Assembly: GCA_050014835.1 (NCBI GenBank)
Contig: JBEKCO010000007.1
Location: 1 to 56,905, forward strand
Direction: 5' to 3'
Source: Bog-793 sp050014835
GTDB taxonomy: Bacteria; Actinomycetota; Acidimicrobiia; Acidimicrobiales; Bog-793
Length of the DNA stretch: 56,905 nucleotides
Notes under the pieces: generated by a model
Told to the model about the DNA's origin: nothing
Database searches by the model: none
What the model saw: only the letters and a program-made list of their open reading frames with translations
Part shown: positions 21,306 through 29,366 of the stretch, in pieces
Layout: each line of letters starts with the position of its first letter
How positions within the stretch are numbered: position 1 is the first letter of the stretch
Made by a program: the position numbers and the translations under genes

Positions 21306-21944
21306 TTAACGGGACTCCCCGTTGGAGCGCGACGTCGCCGCGCCGTTGGCGAGGCGCTCGATCCAGTGCCAGGCGCCCTCGGTCATCTCGTCGAGCTCCT
21401 CGAGACTGCCGACGTTGAGGATCACGTAGTCGGCGACGGCGATGCGGGCGAACCGGTCGGTCTGGGCGGCGATCCGGGAGCGGGCGTCGGCCTCGTCCAT
21501 CTGACGTTCGCGTACGAGCCGCTCGACAGCCAGGTCCTCCGGCGCGTCGACGACGAGCACGCCGTCGAGGCCGTAGCGGATCCGCGCGTCGGTCTCGGCG
21601 AGCAGCGGCAGCACGCAGACGACGACGTCGTCCGGCGCGCTCGTGGCAAGCTCCTGGCACAGCGCGACCGAGACGAGGGGGTGGACGATCGCCTCGAGGT
21701 CGCGCAGCGCGGCCCGGTCCGCGAAGACGAGGGCGGCGAGCGCCCGGCGGTCGATCGAGCCGTCCGGGCCGAGGATCCTCGCCCCGAAGCGCGCGACGAC
21801 CGCGGCATGCCCCGGGGTCCCGGGGGCGATGACCGCGTGGGAGATGGCGTCGGCGTCGACGATGCGCGCCCCGCGGCGCTCGAGGAGGGCCGCGACGGTC
21901 GACTTGCCCGACCCGATCCCCCCGGTGCAGCCGATCGCGATCAC
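21306..21944 (-). CDS. coaE: Dephospho-CoA kinase
   Basis: CoaE phosphorylates dephospho-CoA in the last step of CoA synthesis. The 212-residue protein has the P-loop GCTGGIGSGKST at 5-16, a DADxI motif (DADAISH) at 31-37 and the LID-like RLVRERQMDEADARSRIAAQ. Start is the GTG at 21944 with AGGGG 5 bases upstream. It follows rpsA by 75 bases, an order (rpsA-coaE) conserved in mycobacteria and other actinobacteria; there uvrB lies close downstream, whereas here about 7 kb of accessory DNA intervenes. Confidence 0.95.
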   Translation of the reverse strand: MIAIGCTGGIGSGKSTVAALLERRGARIVDADAISHAVIAPGTPGHAAVVARFGARILGPDGSIDRRALAALVFADRAALRDLEAIVHPLVSVALCQELATSAPDDVVVCVLPLLAETDARIRYGLDGVLVVDAPEDLAVERLVRERQMDEADARSRIAAQTDRFARIAVADYVILNVGSLEELDEMTEGAWHWIERLANGAATSRSNGESR

Positions 21945-22019
21945 GTAAACCCCTAGTTGGGAGTCGACCCGGGACCGATCAGGCCGCTGATACCGCCGCG
22001 CGACGCGTCGACGACGGTC

Positions 22020-23513
22020 TCAGGACTCGTCGGCGCCGGCTTCGGCGGGCGCGTCGACGACCTCGTCGACGGCCGCTGCCTCTGGCTCAGCGGCCGGGGC
22101 GTCCCCGGGCTCCGCGGTCGCCTCCGCCCCGGAAGCCTCGTCGGACGCGTCCCCGGCCGCGCCGTCGGCCGCGAACTCCTCGGCCCAGGCGGCCTGCGCC
22201 TCGGTCTCCGGGGTGAAGGGCGCCGGCGCGTACTCGAAGCCGCCGATGTAGTTGCCCTCGGCGTCGTAGGCGTGCTCGCCGAACGCCTCGCGGTACTCCT
22301 CGGCGACCTCGCCGCCCTCGGCCGCCTGCTTGATCGACAGGCTGATCCGGCGGCGCTGCAGGTCGATGTCGATGATCTTCACCCACAGCTCCTCGCCGGA
22401 GGTGACCACCTGCTCGGGCAGGTCGACGTGGTGCGCCGCCATCTCCGAGATGTGGACGAGGCCCTCGATGCCGTCGCCGACCTGGACGAATGCACCGAAG
22501 GGCACGAGTTTCGTGATCCGGCCGTAGACGAGCTCGCCGACGTGGTGAGCGCTCGCGAACTCCTGCCAGGGGTCGGACTGGGTCGCTTTCAGCGAGAGCG
22601 AGATCCGCTCCTTGTCGAGGTCGACGTCGAGCACCTGGACGGTCACCTCGTCGCCGACCTGGACGACGGAGGACGGGTGGTCGACGTGCTTCCACGACAG
22701 CTCGGAGACGTGGATGAGCCCGTCCATCCCCCCGAGGTCGACGAACGCGCCGAAGTTCACGACCGAAGAGACGACGCCCTTGCGGATCTCGCCCGGCTTC
22801 AGGTTCACGAGGAACTCGCCGCGCTGTTCTTTCTGGGTCTCCTCGAGCCAGGCGCGCCGCGACAGCACCACGTTGTTCCGGTTCTTGTCGAGCTCGATGA
22901 TCTTGGCCTCGATGACCTTGCCGATGTACGGCTGGAGGTCGCGCACCCGCCGCAGCTCGACGAGCGAGGCGGGCAGGAAGCCGCGCAGCCCGATGTCGAG
23001 GATGAGCCCGCCCTTCACGACCTCGATGACCGGGCCCTCGACGACGCCGCCGGACTCCTTGATCCGCTCGATGTCGCCCCACGCCCGCTCGTACTGGGCG
23101 CGCTTTTTCGAGAGGACCAGCCGGCCCTCCTTGTCCTCTTTCTGGAGGACGAGCGCCTCGACCTCGTCGCCGACGCTGACGATCTCGTGGGCGTCGACGT
23201 CGTGGCGGATCGAGAGCTCGCGCACCGGGATCACGCCCTCGGACTTGTACCCGATGTCGAGGAGCACCTCGTCGTTGTCGACCTTCACGATCGTGCCCTT
23301 CACGATGTCGCCCTCGTCGAAGGCGACCATCGTCTGGTCGACGGCGTCGTCGAACGACAGCGAGCCGAGGTCGTCCTCGGTGATCGTGTTGTAGGTGTAG
23401 TCGTCGGTCTCGGCGGCGGGGGTCGGGGCGGGGGACGGGACGGCGGTGCTCGTCGCGACGTTCTCCTCGGCCGGGGTCGGCTCGGAGGTTGCGTCGGGGG
23501 TGGTCTCGGACAT
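22020..23513 (-). CDS. rpsA: 30S ribosomal protein S1
   Basis: The 497-residue protein has four S1/OB-fold repeats: near 75 (EGDIVKGTIVKVDNDEVLLD), 160, 247 (ITKGVVSS-type, GAFVDLGGMDGLIHVSEL) and 332 (GAFVQVGDGIEGLVHISEM). The last two are the conserved mRNA-binding ones. The N-terminus is a Ser/Thr/Pro-rich tail and the C-terminus an Ala/Glu-rich acidic tail, both common in actinobacterial S1. The ATG at 23513 (MSETTPD) is preferred; an ATG 48 bases upstream also opens the frame. It lies between polA and coaE, all on the minus strand. Confidence 0.95.
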   Translation of the reverse strand: MSETTPDATSEPTPAEENVATSTAVPSPAPTPAAETDDYTYNTITEDDLGSLSFDDAVDQTMVAFDEGDIVKGTIVKVDNDEVLLDIGYKSEGVIPVRELSIRHDVDAHEIVSVGDEVEALVLQKEDKEGRLVLSKKRAQYERAWGDIERIKESGGVVEGPVIEVVKGGLILDIGLRGFLPASLVELRRVRDLQPYIGKVIEAKIIELDKNRNNVVLSRRAWLEETQKEQRGEFLVNLKPGEIRKGVVSSVVNFGAFVDLGGMDGLIHVSELSWKHVDHPSSVVQVGDEVTVQVLDVDLDKERISLSLKATQSDPWQEFASAHHVGELVYGRITKLVPFGAFVQVGDGIEGLVHISEMAAHHVDLPEQVVTSGEELWVKIIDIDLQRRRISLSIKQAAEGGEVAEEYREAFGEHAYDAEGNYIGGFEYAPAPFTPETEAQAAWAEEFAADGAAGDASDEASGAEATAEPGDAPAAEPEAAAVDEVVDAPAEAGADES

Positions 23514-23687
23514 CAGCTGGTTGGCCTTTGGGTTGTCAGGTTGGCGCCGCGTGGAACGCATACGTCGGCGACGCAGCGGGTGGATGGGTTGGCCGGCCGC
23601 CCCGCTGGACGGCGGAACACCGGTGGTGTCCCCGGCGTGAGATCGCCGGGCGACACGTAGTTGCAATGTTACACATCGGTGTCGGCA
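23514..23687 (-). promoter_or_regulatory. rpsA promoter and structured leader
   Basis: A -10 candidate TAACAT (minus strand) lies at 23666-23671, which would give an rpsA leader of roughly 145-150 bases. Within it are two hairpins: CGGCG…CGCCG and GGGACACC…GGTGTTCC. S1 represses its own translation in E. coli, so a structured leader is of interest; here the role is inference. Confidence 0.4.
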
Positions 23688-26414
23688 CTATTTCGCTGCC
23701 GCCCAGGTATTTCCCCACGACAGGTGCACGGCGAGCGGGACACGGAGCGGATAGGCGTGCTCCATCGCTTCGCGCACGATCGCCTCGGCGGAGTCGTGCT
23801 CGGATTCGGGAACCTCGACGAGCACCTCGTCGTGGACCTGCAGGACGAGGCGGGAGGCCTGGCCGCCGGACTCGAGCGCCGCGTCGAGCCGCACGAGGGC
23901 GAGCTTGAAGATGTCGGCGGCGAGCCCCTGGATGCCGGCGTTCATCGCCTGGCGCTCGGCGGCCTGGCGGATCCGGTGGTTGTCCGAGACGAGCTCCGGG
24001 ATGTAGCGGCGCCGCCCGAGCTCGGTGGCGGTGTAGCCCCGTGCCCGGGCCTCGGCGACGGAGCGCTCCATGTAGGCCCGGACCGCCGGGAAGGCGGTGA
24101 AGTACTGGCCGAGGATCTCCGCGGCCTCGTCGAGCCCGACGCCGAGCCGCTGGGAGAGCCCGTAGGCCTCCATGCCGTAGGCGAGGCCGTAGGAGACCAT
24201 CTTCGCCTTCGACCGCTGGGCGGTCGTCACGTCGCCAGGCTCGACCCCGTAGATGCGCGACGCCGTCGCAGCGTGGATGTCGTGGCCGGCGGCGAACTCC
24301 TCGACGAGACCGGGGTCGCCCGTCAGGTGGGCGATCACCCGCAGCTCGATCTGGTTGTAGTCGGCGATGAGGAACTCGGTCCCCGCCGCGGGCACGAAGG
24401 CCTCGCGGATCCTCCGGCCGTCCTCGGTGCGGACCGGGATGTTGTGGAGGTTCGGCCGGTCCGAGGAGAGCCGCCCGGTGCGGGCGACGGTTTGGTTGAA
24501 CGAGGCGTGGATCCGCCCGTCGGCGGCGACCTCGGCGAGGAGGCCCTCGCCGTAGGTGGAGCGGAGCTTCTCGACCTCCCGGTAGCGCAGCAGGGTCTCG
24601 ACGATCGGGTGGGCGTCGCGCAGCTTCTCGAGCGTCGCGGCGTCGGTCGAGTAGCCGGTCTTCGTCTTGCGCTGCGGGGTGAGCTTCAGCTTGTCGTAAA
24701 GGATCGTGCGCAGCTGCGTCGACGAGTTCACGTTGAACTCCTCGCCGGCGAGCCCGTGGAGCCGGGCCTCCAGCTTCGCCGCCTCCTCGGTGAGCTCGGC
24801 GTTGATCCCGCGCAGCCGGGCCACGTCGACCGCGATCCCGGCGACCTCCATCTTGGCGAGCACCCGGATGAGCGGGAGCTCGATCTCCTCGTAGAGCGCC
24901 CGCCCCCCGATCCCGTCGAGCTCGGCGAGGAGCCGCGCCCCGAGGTCCGCCACGAGCTCGGCCCGCCGGGCCGTCGCCTCGACGAGGCCCGCCGCGGTCT
25001 CCTCGGTCGCCCCGAGGTCGAAACCGAGCTGCCCCGCCGCGGCCGGCGGCGCGCCCGTCATCCCCCGCCGCTCGGCGAGCTCGTCGAGGGTCGCGGCCCC
25101 GTCGGCGGGGTCGAGCACGTAGGCGAGGACCGCGGTGTCGGCCTCGAGCGCCGTCGTGTCGATCCCCCGCGGCAGCAGCACCCGCATCAGCTCCTTCACC
25201 CGGTGCCCGACGAGCCGGCGGCGCGGGGCCGCGCCGGCGGGGCCGCCGAGGACCGAGGCGAGCGGCGCGGCGAGCCCGTCCGAGCCGACGAGCCCGCCCG
25301 CCACGACGACGACGTCCCCGTCGCCGGGCGGGCAGAAGGCGAGCGCCTCGACCGTCCCCCTCCCCGGCACCCCCGCCCAGGCCGGCTCCAGGCCGATCCA
25401 GCCCTCCTCCCGGGCCGCCCCGTCGACTGCCGCGAGCGCCTCGGCGGCGGCCGTGGCGGTGTCGGGCGCGGCGACCTTGCGCGTCGACGGGACCGCGGGC
25501 TCGGGGGTCGGGGTGGGGGTCGCGGCGCCGAGACCGGCGGCGTCGAGGACGGCGAAGAGCCGGTCGCGGGGCGTGCGCATCTCGAGGAAGTTGAAGAGCC
25601 GCTCGAGGGCCTCGCGGTCGGGGGCCGCGAGTTCGAGGGCCGCGAGTTTGAGGTCCAACGGCACGTCGCGCACGAGCGGCGTCATCCGCAGGTTCGACCG
25701 CACCTGTGCCTCGTTGGCAGCGAGCGACTCGCGCAGCTTCGGGGTGCACTCGTCGAGGTGGGCGTAGAGACCGTCGACGTCGTGGTAGGTCGTGACGAGC
25801 TTCGCCGCCGTCTTCTCGCCGACCCCGGGGACGCCGGGCAGGTTGTCCGACGGGTCGCCGCGCAGCGAGGCAAGGAGCGGATAGTCGGCGGGCCTGACCC
25901 CGGTGCGCTCGACGATCCCCGCTTCGTCGTAGAGGGCGTAGTCGGACATGCCGCGCCGGTTGTAAAGGACGCGGACGTGCGGGTCCTCGACGAGCTGGAA
26001 CGAGTCGCGGTCCCCCGTCACGATGACGACGTCGGCTCCCGCGTCCCGCAGCTGCGTCGCCAGCGTCGCCAGGACGTCGTCCGCCTCGTAGCCGACGGCG
26101 TCGACGGCCGGGACGCCGAGGGCGGTGACGAAGCGCCGGATGAGCTCGACCTGGGAGATGAGCGGCTCCGGTGTCGGCGGGCGGCCCGCCTTGTAGTCGG
26201 CGACGAGGGCGTCGCGGAACGTCGGCTCGTGCCGGTCGAAGGCGACCGCCATGCCGTCGGGGTGGAAGTCGGCGATCATCTTCGTCGTCATCGCGACGAA
26301 GCCGTAGACGGCCTGGGTCTCCTGGCCCGACGAGGTCGCCATGCCGGCGTCCTGGAGCGCGAACCAGGCGCGGAACGCGAGGCTGTGCCCGTCGAGCAGC
26401 AGATACGTCGCCAC
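23688..26414 (-). CDS. polA: DNA polymerase I
   Basis: The 908-residue protein has an N-terminal 5'-nuclease (VATYLLLDGHSLAFRAWF; VTGDRDSFQLV; GDPSDNLPGVPGVGEKTA), a middle 3'-5' exonuclease-like part, and a C-terminal polymerase (RTGRLSSDRPNLHNIPV; ADYNQIELR; KMVSYGLAYGMEAYGLS; LVLQVHDEVLVE). The DxE motif of the 3'-5' exonuclease cannot be found, as in mycobacterial PolA, so proofreading is probably absent. It fills gaps after UvrABC excision. The GTG at 26414 has no Shine-Dalgarno but has TACCAT six bases upstream, consistent with a leaderless mRNA. Confidence 0.96.
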   Translation of the reverse strand: MATYLLLDGHSLAFRAWFALQDAGMATSSGQETQAVYGFVAMTTKMIADFHPDGMAVAFDRHEPTFRDALVADYKAGRPPTPEPLISQVELIRRFVTALGVPAVDAVGYEADDVLATLATQLRDAGADVVIVTGDRDSFQLVEDPHVRVLYNRRGMSDYALYDEAGIVERTGVRPADYPLLASLRGDPSDNLPGVPGVGEKTAAKLVTTYHDVDGLYAHLDECTPKLRESLAANEAQVRSNLRMTPLVRDVPLDLKLAALELAAPDREALERLFNFLEMRTPRDRLFAVLDAAGLGAATPTPTPEPAVPSTRKVAAPDTATAAAEALAAVDGAAREEGWIGLEPAWAGVPGRGTVEALAFCPPGDGDVVVVAGGLVGSDGLAAPLASVLGGPAGAAPRRRLVGHRVKELMRVLLPRGIDTTALEADTAVLAYVLDPADGAATLDELAERRGMTGAPPAAAGQLGFDLGATEETAAGLVEATARRAELVADLGARLLAELDGIGGRALYEEIELPLIRVLAKMEVAGIAVDVARLRGINAELTEEAAKLEARLHGLAGEEFNVNSSTQLRTILYDKLKLTPQRKTKTGYSTDAATLEKLRDAHPIVETLLRYREVEKLRSTYGEGLLAEVAADGRIHASFNQTVARTGRLSSDRPNLHNIPVRTEDGRRIREAFVPAAGTEFLIADYNQIELRVIAHLTGDPGLVEEFAAGHDIHAATASRIYGVEPGDVTTAQRSKAKMVSYGLAYGMEAYGLSQRLGVGLDEAAEILGQYFTAFPAVRAYMERSVAEARARGYTATELGRRRYIPELVSDNHRIRQAAERQAMNAGIQGLAADIFKLALVRLDAALESGGQASRLVLQVHDEVLVEVPESEHDSAEAIVREAMEHAYPLRVPLAVHLSWGNTWAAAK

Positions 26415-26420
26415 ATGTCG

Positions 26421-26426
26421 ATGGTA
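26421..26426 (-). promoter_or_regulatory. -10 element for polA, leaderless
   Basis: TACCAT on the minus strand is followed by exactly six bases and the polA GTG at 26414. This is the same arrangement as at uvrB. No clear -35 is seen. Confidence 0.5.
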
Positions 26427-26450
26427 GGCGTCGTGCCGGAATATCGCCGC

Positions 26451-26474
26451 GGCCTGGCAGGAACGGCCCAGGCC
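26451..26474. promoter_or_regulatory. Inverted repeat between polA and the DtxR-family gene
   Basis: GGCCTGG, ten bases, CCAGGCC: 7-base perfect arms. It lies between the two divergent genes, about 10 bases before the TACGAT -10 (26484-26489) of the regulator, so it could be an autoregulatory operator. It does not look like the TTAGGTTAGCCTAACC-type DtxR box. Confidence 0.4.
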
Positions 26475-26497
26475 GGCGCCCGGTACGATCGAGCGGC

Positions 26498-27175
26498 GTG
26501 CCAGAAGGTTTCCACCCTCCGCTCGAGGAGTACCTCGAGACGATCTACGCACTCGAGGAAGAACACGTCCCGGTGATCCAGGCGCGCCTCGTCGAGCGGC
26601 TGGGCCACACCCCGCAGGCGGTCTCGGAGATGATCCGCCGGCTCTCCGACGAGGGCTACGTCGGTCGTGCCGGTCGGGGCCTCGAGCTCACCGAGAAGGG
26701 GCACCACCGCGCCGAGAGCGTCGTGCGCAAGCATCGCATCGCCGAGCGGTTCTTGGTCGACGTCGTCGGGCTGCCCTGGTTCGAGGCGCACCACGAGGCG
26801 GGCCGCTGGGAGCACGTCATCTCCGACGAGGTCGAGGCCCGCTTCGTCGCGATCCTCAACAACCCGACGACCTGCCCGCACGGCAACCCGATCCCCGGCA
26901 CGGCCCGCGACCCGGCGCCGCAGCAGCCGCTCAACGAGATCGCCGCGGGGACGCCGATCACCCTCGCCCGCATCACCGAGCTCGTCGAGTTCGACCGCGA
27001 CGCCCTCGTCTATCTCAGCGACCACGGGGTCGTGCCCGGACGGAAAGGACGGATTCGCAGCCGCGCGCCCGACGGCACGCTCACGCTCGAGCTCGACGAG
27101 GCGGGCGCCGCGACGCCGCGCACCGTCGCGATCGGGCCCGCGCTCAGCGGTCAGCTCTTCGCCACCACCGCCTGA
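26498..27175 (+). CDS. DtxR/MntR-family metal-dependent transcriptional regulator
   Basis: The 225-residue protein has an N-terminal winged helix (EEYLETIYALEEE, RLVERLGHTPQAVSEMIRRL), a dimerisation and metal-binding part with E/H ligands (HHRAESVVRKHRIAERFLVD, HEAGRWEHVISDEVE, CPHGNPIPG) and a C-terminal SH3-like FeoA domain. Such proteins repress iron or manganese uptake genes when the metal is bound. The GTG at 26498 is taken because homology starts at GFHPPLEEYLETI; the frame is open far upstream. A -10-like TACGAT lies 8 bases before it, so the mRNA may be leaderless. It diverges from polA. Confidence 0.9.
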   Translation: MPEGFHPPLEEYLETIYALEEEHVPVIQARLVERLGHTPQAVSEMIRRLSDEGYVGRAGRGLELTEKGHHRAESVVRKHRIAERFLVDVVGLPWFEAHHEAGRWEHVISDEVEARFVAILNNPTTCPHGNPIPGTARDPAPQQPLNEIAAGTPITLARITELVEFDRDALVYLSDHGVVPGRKGRIRSRAPDGTLTLELDEAGAATPRTVAIGPALSGQLFATTA

Positions 27176-27248
27176 CGGGATCCCGCGCCGAGATCCCCGG
27201 CCGGGCGGGCAATGCGACGGTGATGTGTCCCCCGGAAACTCAGGAGCT

Positions 27249-27289
27249 GTCAACTGGGGGTTGACTCTGACAACCGGGATCGTCAGAGT
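27249..27289 (+). promoter_or_regulatory. Promoter with two inverted repeats for a leaderless HTH gene
   Basis: GTCAAC-N5-GTTGAC (27249-27265) is followed directly by ACTCTGAC-N10-GTCAGAGT (27264-27289). A -35 TTGACT (27261-27266), 17-base spacer and -10 CAGAGT (27284-27289) lie within them, and six bases later is the ATG at 27296. The repeats therefore cover the promoter exactly, as operators would. Confidence 0.65.
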
Positions 27290-27295
27290 GCGGAC

Positions 27296-27505
27296 ATGGC
27301 AACGGATCCCGGTGCCCACGAAGAGATGTTTCGCCGTCTACGAGACGTCCGCGCCCAAGCCATCGAGCACTACTTGCTGGCACAGCAGTTCCACGCGGAG
27401 CGACGAGAGTTGATCCGCGACCTCATCAAAGAGGGCTTCAGTAAGGCCGAAATTGCCCGGGAAATGGGCGTGACCCGCCAGGCCGTACAAAAGATGCTCG
27501 CCTGA
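27296..27505 (+). CDS. Small helix-turn-helix DNA-binding protein
   Basis: The 69-residue protein is a coiled-coil-like helix (residues 8-45, MFRRLRDVRAQAIEHYLLA) followed by a helix-turn-helix, FSKAEIAREMGVTRQAVQKML, at about 47-68. Similar small proteins occur in actinobacteria without known function. It begins exactly where a transcript from the promoter at 27261-27289 would start, so it is probably leaderless. Two inverted repeats over that promoter suggest it regulates itself. Nothing nearby looks like a toxin or phage gene. Confidence 0.75.
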   Translation: MATDPGAHEEMFRRLRDVRAQAIEHYLLAQQFHAERRELIRDLIKEGFSKAEIAREMGVTRQAVQKMLA

Positions 27506-27599
27506 ACCCTGGGTTTGCCAACGGACACGTCGCCGGATACCGGACGTCTTCTCCGGCACGGGGGCGGCGACCTCACGCCAGTGACGGGATCGGTCGCCT

Positions 27600-27895
27600 C
27601 CCTCCAACCGCGCGACGTACCTGTGGGAGAACGTGATCGACCCGTTCGAGCTCTACCGCACGACCGACGGCGGGAAGACCTTCACGACCGTCGGCAGGCT
27701 CCCCTGCCCTCCGGCTGGCTCGTTTTCACGAGCCGCGACGACGGCCTCGCCATCGGCTACCCGCCGCGCGGTTCCCGCGTTCTGCTGCGGACCACTGACG
27801 GCGGGCGGGACTGGAACGCCCCTCGTCCTGACCGCCGGCGATCAGCCCCCCGGTGCCCGGGCCGGGTTCACGACCTCAGCGCTTCGGGATCGGCG
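27600..27895 (+). pseudogene. BNR/Asp-box repeat protein remnant
   Basis: Two Asp-box motifs appear in different frames: LYRTTDGGKTF (near 27655-27690) and LLRTTDGGRDWNAP (27785-27825), with SGWLVFTSRDDGLAIGYPP between. A one-base loss near 27705-27715 and an opposite shift near 27820-27830 would join them into one beta-propeller-type protein ending TSAL. No start or ribosome site is seen, so this is the end of a decayed gene. Such proteins are usually secreted sialidase- or photosystem-stability-like propellers. Confidence 0.6.
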
Positions 27896-29162
27896 GCGGA
27901 GGCCACGTGAACGCGTCCTTCACCGCGTCGAGGTCGGTCGCCGCGTGCACACGGTTCGTCACGCCCTGGCTGAAGGACTTGATGATCCCCACCCCGACGG
28001 TGCCGGTGAGCCCGAGCCCGCTCAGCGCCGACAGGGGCGCTTGGTAGCTCGTTCCGGAGGAGACGAGGTAATACAGGCAGACCCCGAGGGCGCCGGAGGC
28101 GACCGCGCCGACGACGATCTCCGGCAGATAGAAAGCGAAGATGTGCCGGCTGCTCCGCGACGCCTTCGCGATGTTCCCGGGATCAGCGAAATCCGTGGAA
28201 TCGGCCGCCATCAGCAGCAGGTCTTTCCATTTCTTGACCTGCAGCCCCAGGTCCTCCCTCGCCTTGCTGCGGAAGGCCCTTCCGACCTCGTCGCCGGCCG
28301 CCCAGCCGAGGCGCGACAGGTCCTTCGCGAATCCCTCCCATTTCTCGAGCGCGAACTTGATCGCGGCCGCTGAAACCGGCGGGAGAACGGTCAAGGACAA
28401 GCGGTCGAGGAGCAACCCGAGGGCCGTGGCTCGCCCGTTACAAAGAAGCTTCTCCCATGACTCCGGACCGGACCTCGCGTCGGGGTCGAGGGCCCAGTAC
28501 GTCTCCGCCAGCCCGCGTCCGAGCTGATAGGAGCTCGAGGTCCCGAACTCCTCCGCCGCGAGCGTGTCCTGGATGGCCTCGTCCCAGGCCCAGAGGAAGC
28601 CGGCGAGTTGCTTCTTGGTCTTTTCGGCCGAGAGTCGCAGCGAGTCGTCCGCCTCGCCCTCGGAAAGGCCGAGGGTGGGACCGAGCCTTTTCCAACCCAG
28701 GGCCCGCAGGTGCCGCCACGCGAGCAGGCGGAGCAGACCGGAGGCCTTCGTCTCGCTCGTCGCCGGCAGTTTCGTCGGAATCGTCAGCGTCGATGCCGCA
28801 AGGTCGAGCCCCGACCCTCCCGCCAGGGTCGCCAGAACCTTCACCACCTCGATCGTGTGCTCGGACTTCGTCCGTTCATCCGCCGCGTCGAGCGGCAACG
28901 AGGGGAACCCCTCAAGCTCGTCGTCCGGTCTCTCGCCCAGCCTGAGCAGGTTCCCCCTCGCCTCCGCCATCATCCAGCCGACGCGGAGGGCCGCGTACTT
29001 GGGAGAGTTGTTCACCTGTCCATCCCTGGTGGCTCGGCCGCCACCGGCCGCCGGTGATCCGGCCGACCCGCCTGTGCCCGAGCTTCCGGTGACGTTGGGC
29101 GGGGCGTGTCCGGAACCCGACGGTTCCGGCGTGGTTCCTTGAGGGCTTCCCTGTCCGCTCAT
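27876..29162 (-). CDS. Membrane protein of unknown function
   Basis: Unrecognised, 428 residues. The first 50 residues are Gly/Ser/Pro-rich and disordered. Then a mostly helical soluble part runs from about 52 to 330 (NSPKYAALRVGWMMAEARGN; LLAWRHLRALGWKRLG; SAEKTKKQLAGFLWAWDEAI). Two hydrophobic segments near 345-365 (FYLPEIVVGAVASGALGVCL) and 375-400 make a C-terminal hairpin in the membrane, followed by a short tail. The ATG at 29162 has GAGGAGG 7 bases upstream. It stands alone. The soluble helical part with a tail anchor suggests a cytoplasmic scaffold or stress-type protein, but no family is evident. Confidence 0.7.
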   Translation of the reverse strand: MSGQGSPQGTTPEPSGSGHAPPNVTGSSGTGGSAGSPAAGGGRATRDGQVNNSPKYAALRVGWMMAEARGNLLRLGERPDDELEGFPSLPLDAADERTKSEHTIEVVKVLATLAGGSGLDLAASTLTIPTKLPATSETKASGLLRLLAWRHLRALGWKRLGPTLGLSEGEADDSLRLSAEKTKKQLAGFLWAWDEAIQDTLAAEEFGTSSSYQLGRGLAETYWALDPDARSGPESWEKLLCNGRATALGLLLDRLSLTVLPPVSAAAIKFALEKWEGFAKDLSRLGWAAGDEVGRAFRSKAREDLGLQVKKWKDLLLMAADSTDFADPGNIAKASRSSRHIFAFYLPEIVVGAVASGALGVCLYYLVSSGTSYQAPLSALSGLGLTGTVGVGIIKSFSQGVTNRVHAATDLDAVKDAFTWPPPPIPKR

Positions 29163-29366
29163 GATCCGGCCTCCTCGACGTGACGAAGGCGTGAGCGACG
29201 GCCCGTGCAGCTGATCGGTTCCCCTTCGTCACCCTCAGCTGTTCCGGAGAGGCGAGTCTTCGCAGCTGCCGTCGGCTGGCTCCTCGCGCGTCACCGCAAC
29301 CATAGGCCGACCGTCACAAAGGGATCGGGTGACGACGCGACGACCGTCGCCCGGGCCGGCTGCCCC

